In this document: piece after piece, positions 8,089 through 15,022 of the stretch
How positions within the stretch are numbered: position 1 is the stretch's first letter
How the letters are laid out: each line of letters starts with the position of its first letter
From: Planctomycetota bacterium
Lineage (GTDB): Bacteria > Planctomycetota > Phycisphaerae > Sedimentisphaerales > Anaerohalosphaeraceae
NCBI GenBank assembly: GCA_021160785.1
Contig: JAGHBX010000284.1
Coordinates: 1 to 15,028, forward strand
Length of the DNA stretch: 15,028 bases
Direction: 5' to 3'
Made by a program: the position numbers and the translations under genes
The notes under the pieces: generated by a model
Told to the model about the DNA's origin: nothing
The model's input: the letters and a program-made list of their open reading frames with translations, nothing else
Database searches by the model: none

Positions 8089-8139
8089 CTTCCTTGCCTC
8101 TCAATTGCCTGTTGGACACCCGCGGTTTGGCCGGGCGGG

Positions 8140-9534
8140 TCAGGAAAACAGTTCCTGTAGTTTCTCGACCGCTTTTTCGAGCCGGGCGCTGCGTGAACCT
8201 TTGATCAGGATTATATCGCCGCGGCGTATAATATCCACAAGATTATTACACAGGCCGTTTGTGTCGTCGAATTCGAAGCACTCGAACTCGCCATCGGCTT
8301 TTTCCTGTGCGGCGTGTGCGGTCGTGCGGGCAAATGGCCCTGCCGTCAGGAGGACATCAACGCCCGCAGAGGCGATGAGTCGGCCCAGCCGGTCGTGGTG
8401 ATGTTGGCTTTTTTCGCCGAGTTCGGCCATTTGTCCGCAGATAAAGACAGCCCTGCCCGGTCCGGCGCGGGCGATTTGGATCAGGCAGTCGACGGCATTT
8501 TTCATGGACGCGGGATTGGCGTTGTAGCAGTCATTTATCACCGTCAGGGGGCCCACTTTGCTGATCTCCAGACGCATATCGACGGCAGCGCAGGTTTTTA
8601 CCGCCCGGGCAAAATCGTCAACCGAGAGCCCGGCATATTTGCAGACCGCCCATGCGGCAAGGGTATTTTCCAGGCTCGCTGAGCCGGCAAGCGGTACGTC
8701 GACGGTCTTGCCTTCCACCGACAGTTGTCCGGACATGCCGTGGCTGACGAAATCCGAACCGGCGATGTCGCAGTTGGGCGACTTGCCGAACGTTGCGTAT
8801 GACACGCCGAGGTCTCGGCAGTGGTCAACAAGCTCTTTGAAATCGCCGTTGATAAGCAGCACCGCCTTGGGCGCGAGTCCTTCGCCGATGGAGGCCTTTT
8901 CTTTGACGATGTTTTCAATACAGCCAAAACCGGCCAGGTGGGCAGGATAGATATTGGTTACCAATGCGATATCGGGTTGCGCAATCTGCGTAAGGTATGA
9001 TATCTCCCCCGGTGCGTTGGAGCCGATTTCGACAATGAGAAACTCATGTTCGGGCTCTGCCGCGAGGATGGTCAGCGGCAGGCCGATATTGTTGTTGAAA
9101 CTCTTCGGCGATTGGTGACATTTGAATCGCTCTTTGAGCGCGCCGAACACGAGCTGCCTTGTGGTTGTTTTGCCCGCCGAACCGGTAACGGCGATGACTT
9201 TCGCCGGTATCTGCCTGCGATACCATCGCCCAAGATCACCTAATGCTCTTATTGTGTCATCGACTCTCAGGACGGCGGCTTTTTGCGATTGAAAACTTTT
9301 TTGTGTTATTACACAGCGTGCCCCTTTTTCAACGGCTTGGTCGAGAAAATCATGGCCGTCGAAGTTGTCTCCTTCAATGGCAAAGAAACAGTCCCCGGGT
9401 TTTACGGTTCGGGAGTCCGTACTGACTGCCGTAATAACCGCGTCGGCGTGCGCTGTCGCGTCCGAACAGGCGTTCATATTCGGGATGCGTTTTTTCAGGA
9501 CATCAACAAGTTGGGCGATACGAGTAGGTTTCAT
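8140..9534 (-). CDS. murF: UDP-MurNAc-tripeptide D-alanyl-D-alanine ligase MurF
   Basis: A 464-residue cytoplasmic Mur ligase that adds D-Ala-D-Ala to UDP-MurNAc-tripeptide using ATP. Domains in order are the substrate-binding domain (1-105, with STDSR and GDCFFAIEGDNFDGHDF), the central ATPase domain (P-loop TGSAGKTT at 117-124, K122; then SFNNNIGLPLTIL and the EIGSNAPGEI block typical of MurF), and the C-terminal domain (MRLEISKVGPLTVINDCYNANPASM, GQMAELGEKS and a final KGSRSARLEKAVE). N-N-N-I-G-x-P and DCYNANP distinguish MurF from MurC, MurD and MurE. ATG 9534 overlaps the murE stop as ATGA, indicating translational coupling. A GTG five codons earlier (9549) is also in frame, but neither has a good Shine-Dalgarno. 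Length is normal and all key motifs are present. Confidence 0.96.
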   Translation of the reverse strand: MKPTRIAQLVDVLKKRIPNMNACSDATAHADAVITAVSTDSRTVKPGDCFFAIEGDNFDGHDFLDQAVEKGARCVITQKSFQSQKAAVLRVDDTIRALGDLGRWYRRQIPAKVIAVTGSAGKTTTRQLVFGALKERFKCHQSPKSFNNNIGLPLTILAAEPEHEFLIVEIGSNAPGEISYLTQIAQPDIALVTNIYPAHLAGFGCIENIVKEKASIGEGLAPKAVLLINGDFKELVDHCRDLGVSYATFGKSPNCDIAGSDFVSHGMSGQLSVEGKTVDVPLAGSASLENTLAAWAVCKYAGLSVDDFARAVKTCAAVDMRLEISKVGPLTVINDCYNANPASMKNAVDCLIQIARAGPGRAVFICGQMAELGEKSQHHHDRLGRLIASAGVDVLLTAGPFARTTAHAAQEKADGEFECFEFDDTNGLCNNLVDIIRRGDIILIKGSRSARLEKAVEKLQELFS

Positions 9535-10964
9535 ATGTTTTGCAGGCACTGCCGGGCGAAGTTTCTGTCGTCGAAATCTATTTTTTCCGTTCCGATGATT
9601 TGATAGGTTTCATGGCCTTTTCCGGCCAACAGGACAATGTCGCCGGGTTCGGCAGAGGCGATCGCCTGTTCAATCGCCGTGTGCCGGTCCGGCTGGACCG
9701 TGATATTTTCGGCATTGGGGTCGGTGAAACCTGCGACAATGTGTTCGATGATTGTGTCGGCGTCTTCGGTTCGCGGATTGTCGCTGGTTACAACGATTCG
9801 GTCGGCTAATTCTTCTGCGACTTTGGCCATTCGAGGCCTTTTGGTCTTGTCCCGGTCGCCGCCGCAGCCAAACAGCACGATCAGCTTGTTCTTCGTCAAC
9901 GTTCTGAGCGTGTCGAGCACATTTTTCAACGCATCGTCGGTATGGGCGTAATCGACTAATACGGTAAAGTCCTGTCCGCATTCGACCGCCTCCAGTCTGC
10001 CGGGGACCGCCTTCAACGATGACAGGCCTTTTGCGATGGTCGCCAGATCAAAACCCGCCGCTAAACACAGGCCCGCCGCGGCAAGGTGATTGCTGATGTT
10101 ATGCCTTCCGATCAGACTCGTTTGGACCAGCTCCTGCTGGGCGTCGAAAGAAAGCGTAAAAAGTGTGCGGTCGGCATCCATCGCATTGATGTGCGCGGCG
10201 ATGTTTTCGTCCGTATCGATGCCGTACCAGAACACTCGCGTTGTGATGTTCTGTGCGATCTGGCGGGCGGCGGGCGATTCGGCATTGAGGACCGCGGTGG
10301 CATGACAGGGCAGTTGCGTAAAAAGACGCATCTTGGCGGCGAGGTATTCTTCGGCTGTTTTATGGTAATCGAGGTGATCGCCGGTAAGGTTGGTAAAGGC
10401 GGCCGCGGTGAAGTCCACACCGGCTAATCGATTCTGGCTCAGCGCATGGCTGCTGGCTTCGGTGACCATGAACTCGGCGCCGTCGTCTGCCATTTTTCGC
10501 GCGAGTTGGGCAACAGCCAAGGCGTCTGGCGTTGTAAGCGTCGCATCGGCGGCGACGGTTCCGGTGTCGTAGACAATGGTTCCGATCAAACCGCATTTGG
10601 CGCCCGCCGTCTCGATAACCGAGCGAACAAGGTAGCTGACCGTGGTCTTGCCGTTGGTTCCCGTGACCGCCAGATTCGTCAGTTGTGCCGAGGGATTGCC
10701 GAAACTCTGCTGGGCGAGCAGACCCAGCGCCGAGGCGCTGTCGGCAACGACGACCACATCGTCGCCGGTGCACCCGGCGGGTTCCTGACAGACGATGTAA
10801 GATGCCCCGTTTTCCCGGGCCTGGGCAATAAAATCATGCCCGTCGGCATGCGTGCCCTTGACCGCGACGAAGATATCGCCGGATCCTACACGGCGAGAGT
10901 CGGCGCAAATCGCCCCCTTAAAGGACGGCGAGCCAACCATCGCCAGAAGTCGAGTGAATGTCAT
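9531..10964 (-). CDS. murE: UDP-MurNAc-L-Ala-D-Glu:meso-diaminopimelate ligase MurE
   Basis: A 477-residue cytoplasmic Mur ligase adding the third stem-peptide residue. Numbered from ATG 10964, the P-loop TGTNGKTT is at 101-108, the TTPDAL substrate loop follows, the ASSHAL and NLTGDHLDYH blocks are intact, and K211 in EYLAAKMRLF is the expected carbamylated lysine. DNPR (395-398) is the established mark of enzymes that add meso-diaminopimelate rather than lysine, so the organism should have a DAP-type wall. The C-terminal LAGKGHETYQ motif is present. ATG 10964 is preferred because GGAG sits six bases upstream; the ATG four codons earlier (10976, giving 481 aa) has no Shine-Dalgarno. It is first in the operon, about 40 nt after the predicted transcription start. 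Confidence 0.97.
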   Translation of the reverse strand: MTFTRLLAMVGSPSFKGAICADSRRVGSGDIFVAVKGTHADGHDFIAQARENGASYIVCQEPAGCTGDDVVVVADSASALGLLAQQSFGNPSAQLTNLAVTGTNGKTTVSYLVRSVIETAGAKCGLIGTIVYDTGTVAADATLTTPDALAVAQLARKMADDGAEFMVTEASSHALSQNRLAGVDFTAAAFTNLTGDHLDYHKTAEEYLAAKMRLFTQLPCHATAVLNAESPAARQIAQNITTRVFWYGIDTDENIAAHINAMDADRTLFTLSFDAQQELVQTSLIGRHNISNHLAAAGLCLAAGFDLATIAKGLSSLKAVPGRLEAVECGQDFTVLVDYAHTDDALKNVLDTLRTLTKNKLIVLFGCGGDRDKTKRPRMAKVAEELADRIVVTSDNPRTEDADTIIEHIVAGFTDPNAENITVQPDRHTAIEQAIASAEPGDIVLLAGKGHETYQIIGTEKIDFDDRNFARQCLQNI

Positions 10965-10970
10965 AGGCCG

Positions 10971-10974
10971 CTCC
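10971..10974 (-). promoter_or_regulatory. Ribosome binding site that selects the murE start
   Basis: GGAG on the minus strand, six bases before ATG 10964. It overlaps the upstream in-frame ATG at 10976, which itself lacks any purine-rich site. Confidence 0.6.
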
Positions 10975-11009
10975 ATAATTTATCAAAAGCGGTTAAGTAC
11001 CGGCCCGCC

Positions 11010-11038
11010 ATTGTAGCCAACTGTTGCTTCGGCGACAA
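11010..11038 (-). promoter_or_regulatory. Sigma70-like promoter of the murE-murF-mraY operon
   Basis: Minus strand: -35 TTGTCG (11038-11033), a 17-base spacer and -10 TACAAT (11015-11010). The predicted start is near 11003, giving a leader of about 40 nt to murE. It lies in the only gap (83 nt) between the PQQ-remnant gene and murE. It was recognised by eye from consensus match and spacing. Confidence 0.7.
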
Positions 11039-11059
11039 GGGCTTTGTGCGTCCAGTTAT

Positions 11060-11476
11060 TTATTCAGGGCCCCGGCCTGCCGCTAACGACGCACAGAGGA
11101 GTTCGGCATCGTTGCGGATATAAATATGTTTGTAAGCGTATGCAGGATGCGACCAGCAGACGCCGCCTCGCTGTTTCAACTGGCCAGTCGTGGGCTCGAT
11201 GAGCTTTGTGCGGCTGATCTCCTCGAAACCCGCCGGAGTCAGCCTGCTTATCAGAAGTTCTCCGCGTTCATTAAACATCCAGATTTTGTCGGCGTTTTTT
11301 ACCATGTGGATATTGGACCATCGCGCCCCGGGCACGGCGGTCAGGTCCTCCCATACGCAGTCGCCGGTTTCTTTCCACACACCGTCGCGATCGGGACCGC
11401 GCCACTGCGGCCAGTCGTCGGCAATAACGCTACCAACGATAACGACAACAAAAACAAACGATACAAACCGATTCAT
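11060..11476 (-). CDS. PQQ-type beta-propeller protein with internal deletion (remnant, 138 aa)
   Basis: A short exported protein that joins the two ends of a much larger family. Residues 1-19 are a signal peptide; DDWPQWRGPDRDGVWKETG (20-38) is the classic mature N-terminus of planctomycete PQQ-like propeller proteins. From about residue 39 the text is the family's C-terminal end: RWSNIHMVKNADKIWMFNERGELLIS, GFEEISRTKLIEPT, then VCWSHPAYAYKHIYIRND and LLCASLAA. Known members are usually about 400-450 residues, so most of the blades appear to be missing while the frame is intact. It is either a decaying gene deleted in frame or a small exported single-blade protein; it cannot form a complete propeller. 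GGAG lies six bases before ATG 11476, whose first base overlaps the previous stop (TGATG); ATG 11479 is an alternative. It is last in the ThuA operon. Confidence 0.75.
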   Translation of the reverse strand: MNRFVSFVFVVVIVGSVIADDWPQWRGPDRDGVWKETGDCVWEDLTAVPGARWSNIHMVKNADKIWMFNERGELLISRLTPAGFEEISRTKLIEPTTGQLKQRGGVCWSHPAYAYKHIYIRNDAELLCASLAAGRGPE

Positions 11477-12900
11477 CATATTCTCCACGGCGCTCTCATT
11501 CCGCGCGAGCGCAGGCGATTGGCCGCGGCGTCATTTAGGAACTCTTCTTTGATCGGGTCCCACTTGAGGGACCGGCCTAACTTGTATGCGATAATTGTCA
11601 GATGCCCTAATGATGCGCCGCGATGACCGATCTCTTCGCTGCAGCTTGGTTTCTGCCGCGAGCGAATGCACTCAAACCAGTTGGCGTGATGGTTGCTGGG
11701 ATTGATATGTTGCGTCTTTAGCTTCATCTGCTCGAAAATTCCCGCAGGTTCGCCCTCGATGTCTCCGCCCGTCGTCATTGACGTAATCCAGCCCTTCTCT
11801 CCGACGAATACTCCGCCGAAGTTGCCGGCCAGGCGGGCTGTTTTGGGAACCGCCTTGTAAACATCCTTTACCATGCCCCAGTGATCGACCAGGTGAAGGA
11901 GCGTGCCGTTGGCGTATTTGCAGGTAAGCGTCGGAAACTCGCCTGTACTCGGGTGGATGAACTCCACGGGCCCGCTTTCCTCCATGCCGAGGGCATATTG
12001 AATCACGTCTGCACTGTGGGAATGGTGCCACGTCACCGAGGCTGAGCCAAAATCCTCGCAAAACGACCACGGCACGACACCGGGCGTAGGGTTGGTATGA
12101 TAGAGGCGGTTGTAGGAATGCCATGGGGCGGGACCAACCCACAGGTCCCAGTCCAGGCCTTCGGGTACGGGTTCTGCGGGCAGGGCGAAATTCAAGGGCA
12201 CATAAGATTTGCCGTACCTGGCGACATTCATAACCTCGGCATAAGGCTTAAAACGCCCCGCCCCGATAAATCCGCCCAGGCTGGTCCACAGCGTAAAGAC
12301 CTGTTTGACCTTGCCCAGGCCGCCGCCGCGGACAAACTCGACAACTCGACAGATCCTCGGGATCGAACGGTACTGGGTGCCCGTCTGGAAGATTCGTCCG
12401 TATCGACGCACCGCCTTGACCAGCTCGCGCCCCTGGCGAACCGTTATCGAGATCGGCTTTTCGCAATAGACGTCTTTGCCCGCCTTGACGGCGTCGATCG
12501 TCTGCAATGTGTGCCAATGGTCCGGCGTAACGATCACCACGGCGTCGATGTCTTTGCGGGCAATCAATTCGCGATAATCGTTGTACATCGTGCAGCCATG
12601 ATCGGCGCCGTAGACATCCTTTACCCGCTGAAGCGCCTGCTCGCAGCGAAGGCGATCTACATCGCAGACGCCCAGCACCCGGATACCCTTATCCCCGACC
12701 AGCCGATTCAGATGGCCGGCGCCCATCACACCCTTGCCGATCAGGCCAACCGTAATGCGATCACTCGCCGGAGTCTTGCCGTCTGCGCCCAACGCCGAAG
12801 CCGGGGCAAAAACGGGCAGCGCCAGTGCTCCCGCTGCGCCTGCAACAAACCGGCGACGGGTAATATGGTCAATCGCTCTTTTGCAATTTTCTTTGGGCAT
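11476..12900 (-). CDS. Tat-exported Gfo/Idh/MocA family oxidoreductase
   Basis: A 474-residue NAD(P)-dependent dehydrogenase of the Gfo/Idh/MocA family, which oxidises or reduces sugars and cyclitols. The N-terminus has a twin-arginine signal (TRRRFVAGAAG, Arg 15-17, hydrophobic to about residue 38), so it should be exported folded with its cofactor bound, as known for glucose-fructose oxidoreductase. The Rossmann fold starts at 48 with the dinucleotide motif GLIGKGVMGAGH (52-63); VCDVD follows beta-2; VIVTPDHWH and CEKPISI (E147, K148) are the family's catalytic-domain signatures. The C-terminal half carries the WHHSHSADVIQYALG and HHANWFECIRSRQKP blocks typical of the large planctomycete group. 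AAGGAG lies seven bases before ATG 12900 and four before ATG 12903; either start overlaps the preceding stop. It is coupled to the ThuA fusion upstream and the PQQ remnant downstream. The substrate is unknown. Confidence 0.93.
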   Translation of the reverse strand: MPKENCKRAIDHITRRRFVAGAAGALALPVFAPASALGADGKTPASDRITVGLIGKGVMGAGHLNRLVGDKGIRVLGVCDVDRLRCEQALQRVKDVYGADHGCTMYNDYRELIARKDIDAVVIVTPDHWHTLQTIDAVKAGKDVYCEKPISITVRQGRELVKAVRRYGRIFQTGTQYRSIPRICRVVEFVRGGGLGKVKQVFTLWTSLGGFIGAGRFKPYAEVMNVARYGKSYVPLNFALPAEPVPEGLDWDLWVGPAPWHSYNRLYHTNPTPGVVPWSFCEDFGSASVTWHHSHSADVIQYALGMEESGPVEFIHPSTGEFPTLTCKYANGTLLHLVDHWGMVKDVYKAVPKTARLAGNFGGVFVGEKGWITSMTTGGDIEGEPAGIFEQMKLKTQHINPSNHHANWFECIRSRQKPSCSEEIGHRGASLGHLTIIAYKLGRSLKWDPIKEEFLNDAAANRLRSRGMRAPWRI

Positions 12901-14645
12901 CATGCTTCTCCTTGCTTTGCCGTTTCCAAACTCACCTTGTTAAAGAACTCAATACAGTCTGCTATCTCAGGCATTGAATCGTACCAGTCATAGGAATATT
13001 CCAGACCGAACATTGTCGGCGTAACTCCCAGCCGATGAATTTGTGCGATCAGGGCTTCCGTCCTGCCGACACCGGTTCCCCAGGGCACATCGTGGGCGTC
13101 GGGTCCTTTGGCGTGTAAATCGTGCATCTGAATCGTTATCAAACGCTTTCCGAGCTTCTTTACCGCTTCAATCGGATCAAGACCTGCGCGCATCCAGTAT
13201 CCCACATCGCCACAGGCGCCGATGCGCGGGCTTCTGCCCTGGCAGACCTTGAGCACGCCTTCGGGCCGCCAGTAGACGGGCGATTGCTCGGGTCCGTGGT
13301 TGTGGATCGCCACATTAATATCATATTCATCGCAGAACTTCTCGATCATATCCAGTGATTCCGGTTTGGGTTCTGACATGAAGGTCTCGATGCCGATCTT
13401 CCTGGCGAACTCAAAGACCCTGCGACATCCGGCCTCGTCACCGGGTATCTCATGGAAGTAGTACGTCAGCATGCACACACCCGCCGAATCGAGCTTTAGC
13501 CGAATCTGTTTTAATTCGCTGTCGGTCAACCCGGGCTCGAAGTTCTTGTCGATATCTTTGCTGACCTTCTGGAAGCTCAAGCCGCCCATAAAGGGCAGAC
13601 CAAGTTGGGCCGTCTTGTCGATCGCCTCGAATAGCGTATACTTGCAAAACGTATAGGCCTCGATCCCCAGCCGCCACCCTAATTTTTCCTGCGCCCGAAT
13701 GGCAGGTGTGAGTTTCGCACTGGGTATTGTCGGAGCGGGCAGGTCGCCCAGCGCGAACTGTGCGGCGGCGAGATAGAACTCGAGCATCTTCGCATCCCGG
13801 AATACATAAGGATTGTGCGCGATGGTAGAGTGAAAAACACGCCCCCGCCCGTACCGTCGCACCCAGGCTAATGCATAATCGTCATCGGCACGTGTGCAAT
13901 TCCCTCGCGGCTGACCTTCCCACTTCGTATTCTTCGTATCGATACTCAACAACACGCGGACCCTGTTGCGCGAATAAACTTCGTGATACCGGAAGAACTC
14001 ATCGCGATACTCGAATCCCTCGCCCCCGAAACAGGTATTGACGGGATGGGTCGGATCGTCCAGTTTAATAAACACATGCTCGTCGCTGTCGCGATGGTTC
14101 GCCCCCCGGGCGCCTAACATCAGGCCGAACTCCAGCCAGTCTTCATGAGCGCCGGGCCAGCGGGTGAAGGCAACTGTCGTGCCGTGGACGCCCATGAGAC
14201 CGCCGCCGGCGTAAACAAATTCTATGAGGTTTTGCCGCAGCGTCTCATCGGTGAAAAGATTGCCCACAGTATTGTTAAAAAACACAGCGTCGAATTTGCT
14301 GAGGCTGCTCCGCTCAAAAACAGTCGGGTCTTTGCTGATGACAGTCTCGAAAGCGCCTGTCCTTTTACCCATCAAAGTGAACGCCGTATTGGCGGTCGGA
14401 ATCGAAGCGTGCCCGCCGTATCCGACATTAAGATCGAAAATCAAAAGCCGCCTCGGCTTGCGAGGCTTGACAAAGGCTTTGTCCGGGATCGCCGCGGCAA
14501 TGCTGTCTTGCTGGGCGGATTGGGCCGTCAGAGGTCCACCCACAGCCAGCAAACCGGCAGCGGCAGCCGACTTGCCTACAAAATCACGCCGCGTGATCGG
14601 TCGCATCGGCATTTTTTCACCAACGAACTCCTGGTTATGGCTCAT
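12900..14645 (-). CDS. Tat-exported ThuA-like / xylose-isomerase-like TIM barrel fusion
   Basis: A 581-residue two-domain protein. A twin-arginine signal sits at 18-41 (TRRDFVGKSAAAAG, then a hydrophobic stretch to TAQS). Residues about 66-302 are a ThuA-like domain (class-I glutamine-amidotransferase-like fold): RRLLIFDLNVGYGGHAS, AVFFNNTVGN, FVYAGGGLMGVHGTT, then YGRGRVFHSTIAHNPYV. Residues about 320-578 are a sugar-isomerase/epimerase TIM barrel with likely metal ligands E425 (MSEPKP), H448/H450 (HNHGP), D480 (CGDVGYW) and E549 (FGLEYS). ThuA proteins work on 3-keto-trehalose-type intermediates with the Gfo/Idh/MocA enzyme ThuB; the next gene is of that family, so joint action on an oxidised sugar is a reasonable inference, unproven. 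ATG 14645 is chosen because AGGA lies seven bases upstream and a promoter lies about 50 bp upstream, inside the longer GTG reading from 14777. ATG 14612 is a possible alternative. Confidence 0.9.
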   Translation of the reverse strand: MSHNQEFVGEKMPMRPITRRDFVGKSAAAAGLLAVGGPLTAQSAQQDSIAAAIPDKAFVKPRKPRRLLIFDLNVGYGGHASIPTANTAFTLMGKRTGAFETVISKDPTVFERSSLSKFDAVFFNNTVGNLFTDETLRQNLIEFVYAGGGLMGVHGTTVAFTRWPGAHEDWLEFGLMLGARGANHRDSDEHVFIKLDDPTHPVNTCFGGEGFEYRDEFFRYHEVYSRNRVRVLLSIDTKNTKWEGQPRGNCTRADDDYALAWVRRYGRGRVFHSTIAHNPYVFRDAKMLEFYLAAAQFALGDLPAPTIPSAKLTPAIRAQEKLGWRLGIEAYTFCKYTLFEAIDKTAQLGLPFMGGLSFQKVSKDIDKNFEPGLTDSELKQIRLKLDSAGVCMLTYYFHEIPGDEAGCRRVFEFARKIGIETFMSEPKPESLDMIEKFCDEYDINVAIHNHGPEQSPVYWRPEGVLKVCQGRSPRIGACGDVGYWMRAGLDPIEAVKKLGKRLITIQMHDLHAKGPDAHDVPWGTGVGRTEALIAQIHRLGVTPTMFGLEYSYDWYDSMPEIADCIEFFNKVSLETAKQGEA

Positions 14646-14692
14646 GTCCTGTTCCTGTAAAAAAACTCGTATGTGCTGATTCATCGAATTGA

Positions 14693-14721
14693 ATTGTAGC
14701 GCAAATCCCGCAAAAAGGCAA
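14693..14721 (-). promoter_or_regulatory. Sigma70-like promoter of the ThuA-Gfo/Idh-PQQ operon
   Basis: Minus strand: -35 TTGCCT (14721-14716), a 17-base spacer and -10 TACAAT (14698-14693). The predicted start is near 14686, giving a leader of about 41 nt to ATG 14645. This supports the chosen start of the ThuA fusion. Confidence 0.72.
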
Positions 14722-14741
14722 GTCCCACCGCAGCATATCCG

Positions 14742-14754
14742 CCGACGGCGTCGG
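14742..14754. promoter_or_regulatory. Palindrome upstream of the ThuA promoter, possible operator
   Basis: CCGACG-G-CGTCGG, a perfect 6-bp inverted repeat with one central base, centred about 62 bp upstream of the predicted leftward start. That distance and face is typical for an activator that touches RNA polymerase from upstream. The palindrome is short and GC-rich, so chance cannot be excluded. Confidence 0.35.
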
Positions 14755-14862
14755 TCAGGGTGTCTGTGTTTTGGCACTTTACGGGCATATTGGCAGGAAA
14801 AGCATTTTTCCCGAATCTTAGCAATTAGTGTGCCTTGGGGCCCGATGTGGAATAAAATAAAG

Positions 14863-14878
14863 AAAAATTCTTATTTTT
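14863..14878. other. A/T-rich hairpin in the divergent region
   Basis: AAAAAT-TCTT-ATTTTT, a perfect 6-bp A/T stem about 60 bp upstream of the rightward -35. It is probably unstable as RNA and may simply be AT-rich promoter-upstream DNA. Confidence 0.25.
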
Positions 14879-14935
14879 AACACCCGGCCGGAAAATGATG
14901 CGATATGTAAAGCACTCAAACACTTATGGGTTGCT

Positions 14936-14964
14936 TTGACAGCCAAGGGATAACGTGATACAAT
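14936..14964 (+). promoter_or_regulatory. Consensus sigma70 promoter firing rightward
   Basis: TTGACA (14936-14941), a 17-base spacer and TACAAT (14959-14964): a perfect -35 and a one-mismatch -10 at the ideal spacing. The predicted start is near 14971, about 52 nt before the ATG at 15023. It is the strongest promoter match in the window. Confidence 0.85.
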
Positions 14965-15022
14965 GAATATTCATGTGGGTCGGGATTTGACAAAAAGGTC
15001 TTTTTCTTAAGGTGATGCTGTT

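Larger units (their letters stand above)
14646..15022. other. Divergent intergenic region (377 nt)
   Basis: No credible coding sequence. It holds back-to-back promoters: leftward for the ThuA operon and rightward for the gene at the window edge, with their -35 elements about 215 nt apart. Between them are a 13-nt palindrome at 14742-14754 and an A/T hairpin at 14863-14878. A second weak A/T stem, AAAAA-GGTC-TTTTT (14992-15005), lies in the predicted leader of the rightward gene. The stretch 14780-14930 is otherwise AT-richer than the genes and shows nothing else recognisable. Confidence 0.7.

Noticed and set aside
8119..8139. CCCGC/GCGGG stem just after the murF stop.
   Set aside because: Only 5 bp with a long loop and no T-run; expected by chance in GC-rich DNA and unlikely to end transcription before mraY.
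9535..9549. Five-codon GTG-initiated extension of murF.
   Set aside because: No Shine-Dalgarno precedes it, while ATG 9534 forms a classical ATGA overlap with the murE stop; the difference is too small to decide firmly.
14646..14777. GTG-initiated 44-residue extension of the ThuA fusion.
   Set aside because: The extension contains the predicted -10 and -35 of the operon, has a run of Arg unlike the family, and would place the Tat signal deep inside the protein.
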